Source of the DNA: Bos javanicus
Lineage: Eukaryota; Chordata; Mammalia; Artiodactyla; Bovidae
NCBI RefSeq assembly: GCF_032452875.1
Contig: NW_026893681.1
Coordinates: forward strand, 62,001 to 126,000
Length of the DNA stretch: 64,000 nt
Direction of reading: 5' to 3'
Each line of letters begins with the position of its first letter. Position 1 is the stretch's first letter. Of this stretch, positions 39,101 to 54,400 are shown in pieces. Made by a program: the position numbers and the translations under genes. Below the pieces are notes generated by a model. It was not told the DNA's origin. It saw nothing but the letters and a program-made list of their open reading frames with translations, and made no database searches.

Positions 39101-40079
39101 CAATGATCACGTGACTGATCATGCACTGATCACGCGGCTGACCATGCACTGATCACGAAGCTGATCATACACTGATCACGTGACTGTGCATGCACTGATA
39201 ACGTGGGTGATCATGCACTGATCACGTGTTTGATCATGCACTGATCACGTGGCTGATCATACACTGTTCATGTGCCTGATCATGCACTAAATATGTTGCG
39301 GATCATGCACTGATCACATAGCTGATCATACACTGATCACCTGGCTGATCATACTCTGATCACCTGGCTGATCAGACACTGATCACGTGGCTGATCATAC
39401 TCTGAACACGAAGCTGATCATACACTGATCACGTGACTGCATGCACTGATCAATTGACTGCCCATGCACTGATCACGTGGATGATCATGCGCTGATCATG
39501 TGACTGATCATGCACTAAAAAATGGCTGATCAAGCCCTGATCACATGACTGATCATGCACTGTTCACGAAGCTGGTCATACAATGATCACGTGACTGTGC
39601 ATGCACTGATCACTTGGCTGATCATGCACAGATCACATGGCTATCATGCACTGATCACTTGATTGTGCATGCAATAATCACGTGGATGATCATGCATTTA
39701 TCACGTGGCTGATCATGCACTAATCACAAGGGTGATCATGAACTGATCACGTGACTTAGCATGCTGTGATCTCGTGTCTGAATGGTGCTGATCATGTGAC
39801 TAATCAAGAACTGATCACGTGGCTATCATGCACTGATCACGTGGCTGATCATACACTGATCACGTGGCTATCATGCACTGATCACTTGATTGTGCATGCA
39901 ATAATCACGAGGATGATCATGCATGTATCACCTGGCTGATCATGCACTAATCACAAGGGTGATCATGAACTGATCACGTGACTTAGCATGCTGTGATCTC
40001 GGGTCTGAGTGGTGCTAATCATGTGACTAATCAAGAACTGATCCCGTGGCTCTCATGCACTGATGATGTGCCTCAGGAG

Positions 40080-40308
40080 GCAATAACCAAAGAGCTGAGC
40101 AGGCACGAATCACGCAATCAGCAGGCAATAATCATGGACCTCAGCTGTGATGAATCATGCTGCTCAGCTGGCAATCATCAAGCAGCTGAATAGGCAGGAA
40201 TCAGACGGCTCAGCTGGCCATTGTCAAGCAGATGAGCAGGCAGGAATCACGCAGCTCAGCTGGCAATTGTCAAGCAGCGGAGCAGACAGGAAAAACGGAG
40301 CTCAGTAG
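40080..40308. repeat. CAG-rich 46-bp block, B unit 3
   Basis: Five units as in the other B copies. The overlapping open frame (39,993-40,193) is intact, with one change just upstream of the block: GATCCCGTGG for GATCACGTGG turns Thr18 into Pro. Confidence 0.88.
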
Positions 40309-40978
40309 GCCCTGATCACGTGACTGAGCACACACTGATCACGTGACTGATAATGAACTGATCACGAGGCTATAATGCACTGATCACCTGACTGCGCATG
40401 CACTGATCATGTGGATGATCATACACTGATCACGTGGCTGATCACGCAATGATCACGTGACTGATCATGCACTGATCACGTGGCTATCATGCACTGCTCA
40501 CATGACTGAGCATGCACTGATCACCTAGCTATCATGCATTGATCACTTGGCTATCATGCACTAATCACGTGGCTGATCATGCACTGATCACGAAGCTGAT
40601 CATACACTGATCACGGGACTGTGCATGCACTGATCACGTGGCTGATCATGCACTCTTCACTGGCCTGATCATGCACTGGTCCCGTGGCTGATCATGCAAT
40701 GATCAGGAAGCTGATCATACACTGATCACGTGACTCTGCCTGCTGTGTGGCTGATCATGCACTGATCACGTGGCTGATCATACACTGATCACGTCGCTGA
40801 TCATGCACTGATCACCGTGCGGATCATGAACTGATCACGTGGCTGATCATACACTGATCACGTGGCTGTTCATGCACTGATCACGTGGCTGATCATACAC
40901 TGATTTGAAGCTGATCATAGACTGATCACGTGATTCATGCACTGATCACGGGGCTGATCATGCACATATCAAGTGGCT

Positions 40979-42301
40979 GATCAAGCACTGATCACGTGAC
41001 TGATCATTCACTGATCACGTGACTGATCATGCACTGATCACGTGGCTGATCATGCACTAATCATGTAGCTGATCATATACTGATCACGTGACTGTGCATG
41101 CACTGATAACTTGGCTGATCATGCCCTGATCACGAGGCTGATCATGCACTGATCACATGGCTGATCATACACTGATCACGTGCCTGATCATGCACTAATC
41201 ACGTTGCGGAACATGCACTATTCACGTGGCTGATCATACACTGATCACGTGGCTGACCATACTCTGATCACGTGGCTGATCATACACTGATCACGCGGCT
41301 GATCATGCACTGATCACGTGTCTATCATGCACTAATCACGTGAATGCGCATGAACTGATCACTTACCTGTTCATGCAGTGATTCCGTGGCTATCATGCAC
41401 TGATCACGTGGCTGATCATGCACTGATCACATGACTGATTAAGCACTGCTCGCATAGCTATAATGCACTTATCACATGACTGCGCATGCCATGATCATGT
41501 GACTGATCATGCACTGATCACGTGCCTGATCATGCACTAATCACGTTGCGGAACATGCACTATTCACGTGGCTGATCATACACTGATCATGTGGATGATC
41601 ATACACTGATCACGTGGCTGATCACGCAATGATCACGTGACTGATCATGCACTGATCACGTGGCTATCATGCACTGCTCACATGACTGAGCATGCAGTGA
41701 TCACGTAGCTATCATGCATTGATCACTTGGCTGTCATGCACTGATCACGTGGCTGATCATACACTGATCACGTGACTGCACATGTACTGATGACATGGCT
41801 GATCATACAGTGATCACGTGGCTGATCATGCACTGATCATGTGGTTGATCATGCACTAATCACGTTGCTGATCATGCACTGATCAGGTGGCTATCATGCA
41901 CTGCTTACGAGGCTGATCATGCACTGATCACATGGCAATCATGCACTGATCACGTGTCTTATCATACACTGATAATTGACTGATCATGCACTGATCACGT
42001 GCCTGATCATTCACTGATCACCTGGCTGATCATGCACTGATCACGAAGCTGATCATACACTGATCACGTGACTGCATGCACTGATCATTTCGATGATCAT
42101 GCATTGATCAAGGGGCTGATCATGCACTGACCACGTGGCTGATCCTACAATGATCACGTGACTGAACATGCACTGATCACGCGGCTGACCATGCACTGAT
42201 CACGAAGCTGATCATACACTGATCACGTGACTGTGCATGCACTGATAACGTGGGTGATCATGCACTGATCACGTGTTTGATCATGCACTGATCACGTGGC
42301 T
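40979..42301. repeat. 1,323-bp extra module in B unit 3
   Basis: GATCAAGCACTGATCACG starts at 40,979 and again at 42,302, and the sequence after both runs in parallel. The module is a mosaic. It starts like the normal unit, jumps near 41,520-41,530 to a second GATCATGCACTAATCACG plus GTTGCGGAAC stretch, then to the ATGTGGATGATC segment normally found just after the CAG block, then to the late GCTTACGAGG / GATCATTTCGATG part. The same mosaic with the same length lies in unit 4. Confidence 0.85.
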
Positions 42302-45300
42302 GATCAAGCACTGATCACGTGACTGATCATTCACTGATCACGTGACTGATCATGCACTGATCACGTGGCTGATCATGCACTAATCACGTAGCTGATCATA
42401 TACTAATCACGTGACTGTGCATGCACTGATATCTTGGCTGATCATGTCCTGATCACGAGGCTGATCATGCACTGATCACATGGCTGATCATACACTGATC
42501 ACGTGCCTGATCATGCACTAATCACGTTGCGGAACATGCACTATTCACGTGGCTGATCATACACTGATCACGTTGCTGACCATACTCTGATCACGTGGCT
42601 GATCATACACTGATCACGCGGCTGATCATGCACTGATCACGTGTCTATCATGCACTAATCACGTGAATGCGCATGAACTGATCACTTACCTGTTCATGCA
42701 GTGATTCCGTGGCTATCATGCACTGATCACGTGGCTGATCATGCACTGATCACATGACTGATTAAGCACTGATCGCGTAGCTATAATGCACTGATCACAT
42801 GACTGCGCATGCCATGATCATGTGACTGATCATGCACTGATCACGTGGCTATCATGCACTGATAACGTGGCTGATCATGCAGTGATCATGTGACTGATTA
42901 TGCACTGATCGCGAAGCTATCATGCACTGATCACATGACAGCTCATGCCATGATCGCGTGACTGATCATGCACTGATCACGTGGCTATCATGCACTGATC
43001 ATATGGCTAATCATACATTGATCACCTAAATAATCATGCACTCATCCCGGGGCGGTCTTGCACTGATCACGTGGCTGATCAGGCACTGATAACTTAGCTA
43101 TCATGCACTGATCACATGACTGCGCAAGAACTGTTCACGTGGATATCATACACTGGACACGTGACAGATCATGCACTGATCACGTGACTGATCATGCACT
43201 GATCTGGTGGCTATCATGCATTGATCACGTGATTGGTCATCCACAGATCACGTGACTGATCATGCACTGATCACGTGACTGCACATGCACTGATCATGTA
43301 AATGTAGGCAATGATCACATGGCTATCATGCACTGATCACGTGGCTGATCATGCACTGATCATGAGACTGAGCATGCACTGATCACGTAGCTATCATGCA
43401 TTGATCAATTGGCTATCATGCACTGATCACGTGGCTGATCATACACTGATCACGTGGCTGATCATGCACTAATCACGTTGCTTATCATGCACTGATCAGG
43501 TGGCTATCATGCACTGATCACGTGGCTGATCATGCACTGCTCACATGGCTGATCGTACACTGATCACGTGGCTGATCATGCACTAATCACGTTCCTTATC
43601 CTGCAATGATCAGGTTGCTATCATGCACTGATCACATGGCTGATCATACACTGATCAGGTGACTGCGCATGCACTGATCACATGACTGATCATGCACTGA
43701 TCATGTGGCTGATCATGCACTGATAAGCTGGCTATCATACACTGATCAGGTGACTGATCATGCACTCTTCACGTGCCTGATCATGCACTGATCACGTGGC
43801 TGATCATGCACTGAATACGAAGCTGATCATACACTGATCACGTGACTGTGCATGCACTGATAACTTGGCTGCTCATGCACTAATCACATTGCCGATCATG
43901 CACTGATCACGTGACTGATCATGCACTGATCTGGTGCCTATCAGGCATTGATCCCGTGGTTGATCATACACTGATCACATGACTGATCATGCACTGATCA
44001 CCTGGCTATCATGCACTGATCACGTAGCTGATCATGCACTGATCAAGTGATTGAACATGCACTGAAGACGTGACTGATCCTGCACTAATCACATGGCTAT
44101 CATGCACTGATCATGTGACTGCGCATACACTGATCTCGAGGATGATCGTACACTGATCACGTGGCTGATCAGGAACTGATCACATGACTGACCATACAGT
44201 GATCACGTGTCTGAATATTGCTGATCATGTTATTGATCATGTGCTGATCAGGTGTGTATCATGCACTGATCACCTGACTGCGCATGCACTGACCATGTAA
44301 CTGTAGGCAATTATCACATGGCTATCATGCAGTGATCACGTGGATGATCATGCACTGACCATGCACTGATCACGTAGCTATCATGCATTGATCACTTGGC
44401 TGTCATGCACTGATCACGTGGCTGATCATACACTGATCACGTGACTGCACATGCACTGATGACATGGCTGATCATACAGTGATCACGTGGCTGATCATGC
44501 ACTGATCATGTGGTGGATCATGCACTAATCACGTTGCTGATCATGCACTGATCAGGTGGCTATCATGCACTGCTTACGAGGCTGATCATGCACTGATCAC
44601 ATGGCAATCATGCACTGATCACGTGTCTTATCATACACTGATCCTTGACTGATCATGCACTGATCACGTGCCTGATCATTCACTGATCACCTGGCTGATC
44701 ATGCACTGATCACGAAGCTGATCATACACTGATCACGTGACTGCATGCACTGATCATTTCGATGATCATGCATTGATCAAGGGGCTGATCATGCACTGAC
44801 CACGTGGCTGATCCTACAATGATCACGTGACTGATCATGCACTGATCACGCGGCTGACCATGCACTGATCACGAAGCTGATCATACACTGATCACGTGAC
44901 TGTGCATGCACTGATAACGTGGGTGATCATGCACTGATCACGTGTTTGATCATGCACTGATCACGTGGCTGATCATACACTGTTCATGTGCCTGATCATG
45001 CACTAAATATGTTGCGGATCATGCACTGATCACGTAGCTGATCATACACTGATGACCTGGCTGATCATACTCTGATCACCTGGCTGATCAGACACTGATC
45101 ACGTGGCTGATCATACTCTGAACACGAAGCTGATCATACACTGATCACGTGACTGCATGCACTGATCTATTGACTGCCCATGCACCGATCACGTGGATGA
45201 TCATGCACTGATCATGTGACTGATCATGCACTAAAAAAATGGCTGATCAAGCCCTGATCACATGACTGATCATGCACTGTTCACGAAGCTGATCATACAA

Positions 45301-45796
45301 TGATCACGTGACTGTGCATGCACTGATCACTTGGCTGATCATGCACAGATCACATGGCTATCATGCACTGATCACTTGATTGTGCATGCAATAATCACGT
45401 GGATGATCATGCATTTATCACGTGGCTGATCATGCACTAATCACAAGGGTGATCATGAACTGATCACGTGACTTAGCATGCTGTGATCTCGTGTCTGAAT
45501 GGTGCTGATCATGTGACTAATCAAGAACTGATCACGTGGCTATCATGCACTGATCACGTGGCTGATCATACACTGATCACGTGGCTATCATGCACTGATC
45601 ACTTGATTGTGCATGCAATAATCACGTGGATGATCATGCATGTATCACCTGGCTGATCATGCACTAATCACAAGGGTGATCATGAACTGATCACGTGACT
45701 TAGCATGCTGTGATCTCGGGTCTGAGTGGTGCTAATCATGTGACTAATCAAGAACTGATCACGTGGCTCTCATGCACTGATGATGTGCCTCAGGAG

Positions 45797-46025
45797 GCAA
45801 TAACCAAAGAGCTGAGCAGGCACGAATCACGCAATCAGCAGGCAATAATCATGGACCTCAGCTGTGATGAATCATGCTGCTCAGCTGGCAATCATCGAGC
45901 AGCTGAATAGGCAGGAATCAGACGGCTCAGCTGGCCATTGTCAAGCAGATGAGCAGGCAGGAATCACGCAGCTCAGCTGGCAATTGTCAAGCCGCGGAGC
46001 AGACAGGAAAAACGGAGCTCAGTAG
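45797..46025. repeat. CAG-rich 46-bp block, B unit 4
   Basis: Five units. It carries two single-base changes not seen in its neighbours: CATCGAGCAGC for CATCAAGCAGC (Gln63 to Arg in the overlapping frame at 45,710-45,910), and GCCGCGGAGC for GCAGCGGAGC downstream of the frame's stop. Confidence 0.88.
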
Positions 46026-46763
46026 GCCCTGATCACGTGACTGAGCACACACTGATCACGTGACTGATAATGAACTGATCACGAGGCTATAATGCACTGA
46101 TCACCTGACTGCGCATGCACTGATCATGTGGATGATCATACACTGATCACGTGGCTGATCACGCAATGATCACGTGACTGATCATGCACTGATCACGTGG
46201 CTATCATGCACTGCTCACATGACTGAGCATGCACTGATCACGTAGCTATCATGCATTGATCACTTGGCTATCATGCACTAATCACGTGGCTGATCATGCA
46301 CTGATCACAAAGGTGATCATACACTGATCACGGGACTGTGCATGCACTGATCACGTGGCTGATCATGCACTGATCACGTGGCTGATCATGCAATGATAAC
46401 CTGGCTATCATACACTGATCACGTGACTGATCATGCACTCTTCACTGGCCTGATCATGCACTGATCCCGTGGCTGATCATGCAATGATCAGGAAGCTGAT
46501 CATACACTGATCACGTGACTCTGCCTGCTGTGTGGCTGATCATGCACTGATCACGTGGCTGATCATACACTGATCACGTCGCTGATCATGCACTGATCAC
46601 CGTGCGGATCATGAACTGATCACGTGGCTGATCATACACTGATCACGTGGCTGTTCATGCACTGATCACGTGGCTGATCATGCACTGATTTGAAGCTGAT
46701 CATAGACTGATCACGTGATTCATGCACTGATCACGGGGCTGATCATGTACATATCAAGTGGCT

Positions 46764-48086
46764 GATCAAGCACTGATCACGTGACTGATCATTCACTGAT
46801 CACGTGACTGATCATGCACTGATCACGTGGCTGATCATGCACTAATCACGTAGCTGATCATATACTGATCACGTGACTGTGCATGCACTGATAACTTGGC
46901 TGATCATGCCCTGATCACGAGGCTGATCATGCACTGATCACATGGCTGATCATACACTGATCACGTGCCTGATCATGCACTAATCACGTTGCGGAACATG
47001 CACTATTCACGTGGCTGATCATACACTGATCACGTGGCTGACCATACTCTGATCACGTGGCTGATCATACACTGATCACGCGGCTGATCATGCACTGATC
47101 ACGTGTCTATCATGCACTAATCACGTGAATGCGCATGAACTGATCACTTACCTGTTCATGCAGTGATTCCGTGGCTATCATGCACTGATCACGTGGCTGA
47201 TCATGCACTGATCACATGACTGATTAAGCACTGCTCGCGTAGCTATAATGCACTTATCACATGACTGCGCATGCCATGATCATGTGACTGATCATGCACT
47301 GATCACGTGTCTGATCATGCACTAATCACGTTGCGGAACATGCACTATTCACGTGGCTGATCATACACTGATCATGTGGATGATCATACACTGATCACGT
47401 GGCTGATCACGCAATGATCACGTGACTGATCATGCACTGATCACGTGGCTATCATGCACTGCTCACATGACTGAGCATGCAGTGATCACGTAGCTATCAT
47501 GCATTTATCACTTGGCTGTCATGCACTGATCACGTGGCTGATCATACACTGATCACGTGACTGCACATGCACTGATGACATGGCTGATCATACAGTGATC
47601 ACGTGGCTGATCATGCACTGATCATGTGGTTGATCATGCACTAATCACGTTGCTGATCATGCACTGATCAGGTGGCTATCATGCACTGCTTACGAGGCTG
47701 ATCATGCACTGATCACGTGGCAATCATGCACTGATCACGTGTCTTATCATACACTGATCATTGACTGATCATGCACTGATCACGTGCCTGATCATTCACT
47801 GATCACCTGGCTGATCATGCACTGATCACGAAGCTGATCATACACTGATCACGTGACTGCATGCACTGATCATTTCGATGATCATGCATTGATCAAGGGG
47901 CTGATCATGCACTGACCACGTGGCTGATCCTACAATGATCACGTGACTGATCATGCACTGATCACGCGGCTGACCATGCACTGATCACGAAGCTGATCAT
48001 ACACTGATCACGTGACTGTGCATGCACTGATAATGTGGGTGATCATGCACTGATCACGTGTTTGATCATGCACTGATCACGTGGCT
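46764..48086. repeat. 1,323-bp extra module in B unit 4
   Basis: It is bounded by GATCAAGCACTGATCACG at 46,764 and 48,087. Internal order and length equal those of the module at 40,979-42,301, so both descend from one rearrangement that was then copied with the unit. Units 5, 6 and 7 have the anchor word or its AATCACTG variant only once. Confidence 0.85.
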
Positions 48087-51000
48087 GATCAAGCACTGAT
48101 CACGTGACTGATCATTCACTGATCACGTGACTGATCATGCACTGATCACGTGGCTGATCATGCACTAATCACGTAGCTGATCATATACTAATCACGTGAC
48201 TGTGCATGCACTGATAACTTGGCTGATCATGCCCTGATCACGAGGCTGATCATGCACTGATCACATGGCTGATCATACACTGATCACGTGCCAGATCATG
48301 CACTAATCACGTTGCGGAACATGCACTATTCACGTGGCTGATCATACACTGATCACGTGGCTGACCATACTCTGATCACGTGGCTGATCATACACTGATT
48401 ACGCGGCTGATCAGGCACTGATCACGTGTCTATCATGCACTAATCACGTGAATGCGCATGAACTGATCACTTACCTGTTCATGCAGTGATTCCGTGGCTA
48501 TCATGCACTGATCACGTGGCTGATCATGCACTGATCACATGACTGATTAAGCACTGATCGCGTAGCTATAATGCACTGATCACATGACTGCACATGCCAT
48601 GATCATGTGACTGATCATGCACTGATCACGTGGCTATCATGCACTGATAACGTGGCTGATCATGCAGTGATCATGTGACAGATTATGCACTGATCGCGAA
48701 GCTATGATGCACTGATCACATGACAGCTCATGCCATGATCGCGTGACTGATCATGCACTGATCACGTGGCTATCATGCACTGATCATATGGCTAATCATA
48801 CATTGATCACCTAAATAATCATGCACTCATCCCGGGGCGGTCTTGTACTGATCACGTGGCTGATCAGGCACTGATAACTTAGCTATCATGCACTGATCAA
48901 ATGACTGCGCAAGAACTGTTCACGTGGATATCATACACTGGACACGTGACAGATCATGCACTGATCACGTGACTGATCATGCACTGATCTGGTGGCTATC
49001 ATGCATTGATCACGTGATTGGTCATACACAGATCACGTGACTGATCATGCACTGATCACGTGACTGCACATGCACTGATCATGTAAATGTAGGCAATGAT
49101 CACATGGCTATCATGCACTGATCACGTGGCTGATCATGCACTGATCATGAGCCTGAGCATGCACTGATCACGTAGCTATCATGCATTGATCAATTGGCTA
49201 TCATGCACTGATCACGTGGCTGATCATGCACTGCTCACATGGCTGATCGTACACTGATCACGTGGCTGATCATGCACAAATCACGTTCCTTATCCTGCAA
49301 TGATCAGGTTGCTATCATGCACTGATCACATGGCTGATCATACACTGATCAGGTGACTGCGCATGCACTGATCACATGACTGATCATGCACTGATCATGT
49401 GGCTGATCATGCACTGATAAGCTGGCTATCATACACTGATCAGGTGACTGATCATGCACTCTTCACGTGCCTGATCATGCACTGATCACGTGGCTGATCA
49501 TGCACTGAATACGAAGCTGATCATACACTGATCACGTGACTGTGCATGCACTGATAACTTGGCTGGTCATGCACTAATCACATTGCCGATCATGCACTGA
49601 TCACGTGACTGATCATGCACTGATCTGGTGCCTATCAGGCATTGATCCCGTGGTTGATCATACACTGATCACATGACTGATCATGCACTGATCACCTGGC
49701 TATCATGCACTGATCACGTAGCTGATCATGCACTGATCAAGTGATTGAACATGCACTGAAGACGTGACTGATCCTGCACTAATCACATGGCTATCATGCA
49801 CTGATCATGTGACTGCGCATCCACTGATCTCGAGGATGATCGTACACTGATCACGTGGCTGATCAGGAACTGATCACATGACTGACCATACAGTGATCAC
49901 GTGTCTGAATATTGCTGATCATGTTATTGATCATGTGCTGATCAGGTGTGTATCATGCACTGATCACCTGACTGCGCATGCACTGACCATGTAACTGTAG
50001 GCAATTATCACATGGCTATCATGCAGTGATCACGTGGATGATCATGCACTGACCATGCACTGATCACGTAGCTATCATGCATTGATCACTTGGCTGTCAT
50101 GCACTGATCACGTGGCTGATCATACACTGATCACGTGACTGCACATGCACTGATGACATGGCTGATCATACAGTGATCACGTGGCTGATCACGCACTGAT
50201 CATGTGGTTGATCATGCACTAATCACGTTGCTGATCATGCACTGATCAGGTGGCTATCATGCACTGATTACGAGGCTGATCATGCACTGATCACATGGCA
50301 ATCATGCACTGATCACGTGTCTTTTCATACACTGATCATTGACTGATCATGCACTGATCACGTGCCTGATCATTCACTGATCACCTGGCTGATCATGCAC
50401 TGATCACGAAGCTGATCATACACTGATCACGTGACTGCATGCACTGATCATTTCGATGATCATGCATTGATCAAGGGGCTGATCATGCACTGATCACGCG
50501 GCTGACCATGCACTGATCACGAAGCTGATCATACACTGATCACGTGACTGTGCATGCACTGATCACGTGTTTGATCATGCACTGATCACGTGGCTGATCA
50601 TACACTGTTTATGTGCCTGATCATGCACTATATATGTTGCGGATCATGCACTGATCACGTAGCTGATCATACACTGATCACCTGGCTGATCATACTCTGA
50701 TCACCTGGCTGATCAGACACTGATCACGTGGCTGATCATACTCTGAACACGAAGCTGATCATACACTGATCACGTGACTGCATGCACTGATCAATTGACT
50801 GCCCATGCACTGATCACGTTGATGATCATTCGCTCATCATGTGACTGATCATGCACTAAAAAAATGGCTGATCAAGCCCTGATCACATGACTGATCATGC
50901 ACTGTTCACGAATCTGATCATACAATGATCACGTGACTGTGCATGCACTGATCACTTGGCTGATCATGCACAGATCACATGGCTATCATGCACTGATCAC

Positions 51001-51412
51001 TTGATTGTGCATGCAATAATCACGTGGATGATCATGCATTTATCACGTGGCTGATCATGCACTAATCACAAGGGTGATCATGAACTGATCACGTGACTTA
51101 GCATGCTGTGATCTCGTGTCTGAATGGTGCTGATCATGTGACTAATCAAGAACTGATCACGTGGCTATCATGCACTGATCACGTGGCTGATCATACACTG
51201 ATCACGTGGCTATCATGCACTGATCACTTGATTGTGCATGCAATAATCACGTGGATGATCATGCATGTATCACCTGGCTGATCATGCACTAATCACAAGG
51301 GTGATCATGAACTGATCACGTGACTTAGCATGCTGTGATCTCGGGTCTGAGTGGTGCTAATCATGTGACTAATCAAGAACTGATCACGTGGCTCTCATGC
51401 ACTGATGATGTG

Positions 51413-54400
51413 CCTCAGGAGGCAATAACCAAAGAGCTGAGCAGGCACGAATCACGCAATCAGCAGGCAATAATCATGGACCTCAGCTGTGATGAATCAT
51501 GCTGCTCAGCTGGCAATCATCAAGCAGCTGAATAGGCAGGAATCAGACGGCTCAGCTGGCCATTGTCAAGCAGATGAGCAGGCAGGAATCACGCAGCTCA
51601 GCTGGCAATTGTCAAGCAGCGGAGCAGACAGGAAAAACGGAGCTCAGTAGGCCCTGATCACGTGACTGAGCACACACTGATCACGTGACTGATAATGAAC
51701 TGATCACGAGGCTATAATGCACTGATCACCTGACTGCGCATGCACTGATCATGTGGATGATCATACACTGATCACGTGGCTGATCACGCAATGATCACGT
51801 GACTGATCATGCACTGATCACGTGGCTATCATGCACTGCTCACATGACTGAGCATGCACTGATCACGTAGCTATCATGCATTGATCACTTGGCTATCATG
51901 CACTAATCACGTGGCTGATCATGCACTGATCACGAAGCTGATCATACACTGATCACGGGACTGTGCATGCACTGATCACGTGGCTGATCATGCAATGATA
52001 ACCTGGCTATCATACACTGATCACGTGACTGATCATGCACTCTTCACTGGTCTGATCATGCACTGATCCCGTGGCTGATCATGCAATGATCAGGAAGCTG
52101 ATCATACACTGATCACGTGACTCTGCCTGCTGTGTGGCTGATCATGCACTGATCACGTGGCTGATCATACACTGATCACGTCGCTGATCATGCACTGATC
52201 ACCGTGCGGATCATGAACTGATCACGTGGCTGATCATACACTGATCACGTGGCTGTTCATGCACTGATCACGTGGCTGATCATACACTTATCAAATTACT
52301 GATAATGCACTGATCACGTGCCTGATTATGCACTGATCACGAAGCTGACCATACACTGACTGTGCATGCACTCATCACGTGGCTGATAATGCACTGATCA
52401 CGTGGCTGATCATGCACTGATCACCTGGCTGATCATACACTGATCACGTGGCTGATCATGCACTGATCACGTGTCTGATCATCCACTGATTTAAAGCTGA
52501 TCATAGACTGATCACGTGATTCCTGCACTGATCACGGGGCTGATCATGCACATATCAAGTGGCTGATCAAGCACTGATCACGTGACTGATCATTCACTGA
52601 TCACGTGACTGATCATGCACTGATCACGTGGTGATCATGCACTAATCACGTAGCTGATCATATACTGATCACGTGACTGTGCATGCACTGATAACTTGGC
52701 TGATCATGCCCTGATCACGAGGCTGATCATGCACTGATCACATGGCTGATCATACACTGATCACGTGCCTGATCATGCACTAATCACGTTGCGGAACATG
52801 CACTATTCACGTGGCTGATCATACACTGATCACGTGGCTGACCATACTCTGATCACGTGGCTGATCATACACTGATCACGCGGCTGATCATGCACTGATC
52901 ACGTGTCTATCATGCACTAATCACGTGAATGCGCATGAACTGATCACTTACCTGTTCATGCAGTGATTCCGTGGCTATCATGCACTGATCACGTGGCTGA
53001 TCATGCACTGATCACATGACTGATTAAGCACTGATCGCGTAGCTATAATGCACTGATCACATGACTGCGCATGCCATGATCATGTGACTGATCATGCACT
53101 GATCACGTGGCTATCATGCACTGATAACGTGGCTGATCATGCAGTGATCATGTGACTGATTATGCACTGATCGCGAAGCTATCATGCACTGATCACATGA
53201 CAGCTCATGCCATGATCGCGTGACTGATCATGCACTGATCACGTGGCTATCATGCACTGATCATATGGCTAATCATACATTGATCACCTAAATAATCATG
53301 CACTCATCCCGGGGCGGTCTTGCACTGATCACGTGGCTGATCAGGCACTGATAACTTAGCTATCATGCACTGATCACATGACTGCGCAAGAACTGTTCAC
53401 GTGGATATCATACACTGGACACGTGACAGATCATGCACTGATCACGTGACTGATCATGCACTGATCTGGTGGCTATCATGCATTGATCACGTGATTGGTC
53501 ATCCACAGATCACGTGACTGATCATGCACTGATCACGTGACTGCACATGCACTGATCATGTAAATGTAGGCAATGATCACATGGCTATCATGCACTGATC
53601 ACGTGGCTGATCATGCACTGATCATGAGACTGAGCATGCACTGATCACGTAGCTATCATGCATTGATCAATTGGCTATCATGCACTGATCACGTGGCTGA
53701 TCATACACTGATCACGTGGCTGATCATGCACTAATCACGTTGCTTATCATGCACTGATCAGGTGGCTATCATGCACTGATCACGTGGCTGATCATGCACT
53801 GCTCACATGGCTGATCGTACACTGATCACGTGGCTGATCATGCACTAATCACGTTCCTTATCCTGCAATGATCAGGTTGCTATCATGCACTGATCACATG
53901 GCTGATCATACACTGATCAGGTGACTGCGCATGCACTGATCACATGACTGATCATGCACTGATCATGTGGCTGATCATGCACTGATAAGCTGGCTATCAT
54001 ACACTGATCAGGTGACTGATCATGCACTCTTCACGTGCCTGATCATGCACTGATCACGTGGCTGATCATGCACTGAATACGAAGCTGATCATACACTGAT
54101 CACGTGACTGTGCATGCACTGATAACTTGGCTGGTCATGCACTAATCACATTGCCGATCATGCACTGATCACGTGACTGATCATGCACTGATCTGGTGCC
54201 TATCAGGCATTGATCCCGTGGTTGATCATACACTGATCACATGACTGATCATGCACTGATCACCTGGCTATCATGCACTGATCACGTAGCTGATCATGCA
54301 CTGATCAAGTGATTGAACATGCACTGAAGACGTGACTGATCCTGCACTAATCACATGGCTATCATGCACTGATCATGTGACTGCGCATCCACTGATCTCG

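Larger units (their letters stand above)
35525..40070. repeat. HOR B unit 2 (4,546 bp)
   Basis: In order: the CAG block, a local 181-bp tandem duplication (35,962 and 36,143), the CTCTGCCTGCTGTGTGG landmark (36,437), CTTATCAAATTACTG (near 36,602), CTGATTTGAAGC (near 36,800), GTGAATGCGCATG (near 37,231), the GTCTGAATATTG module (near 38,494), CTAAAAAATGG with six A instead of seven (near 39,514), and the run-in to the next block. It lacks the TCATCCCGGGGCGG segment present in units 3-7, passing near 37,550 directly to the CATGAGACTGAGC part. Confidence 0.88.
40071..45787. repeat. HOR B unit 3 (5,717 bp)
   Basis: This is the longest unit. It holds the CTCTGCCTGCTGTGTGG landmark (40,734), an extra 1,323-bp module (40,979-42,301), GTGAATGCGCATG both inside (near 41,339) and after (near 42,662) that module, the TCATCCCGGGGCGG landmark (43,042), the GTCTGAATATTG module (near 44,208) and CTAAAAAAATGG (near 45,231). 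It lacks the 69 bp around GCAATGATAACCTGGC that unit 4 has before the first landmark. Confidence 0.9.
45788..51412. repeat. HOR B unit 4 (5,625 bp)
   Basis: It has the same layout as unit 3, including the 1,323-bp module (46,764-48,086). It differs by three losses and one gain, all multiples of 23 bp: about 92 bp missing near 49,215, 46 bp near 50,485, 23 bp near 50,560, and 69 bp present near 46,375 that unit 3 lacks. These sum to the observed 92-bp length difference. Landmarks are at 46,519 (CTCTGCC), near 48,827 (CCCGGGG), near 49,910 (GTCTGAATATTG) and near 50,857 (CTAAAAAAATGG). Confidence 0.9.
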
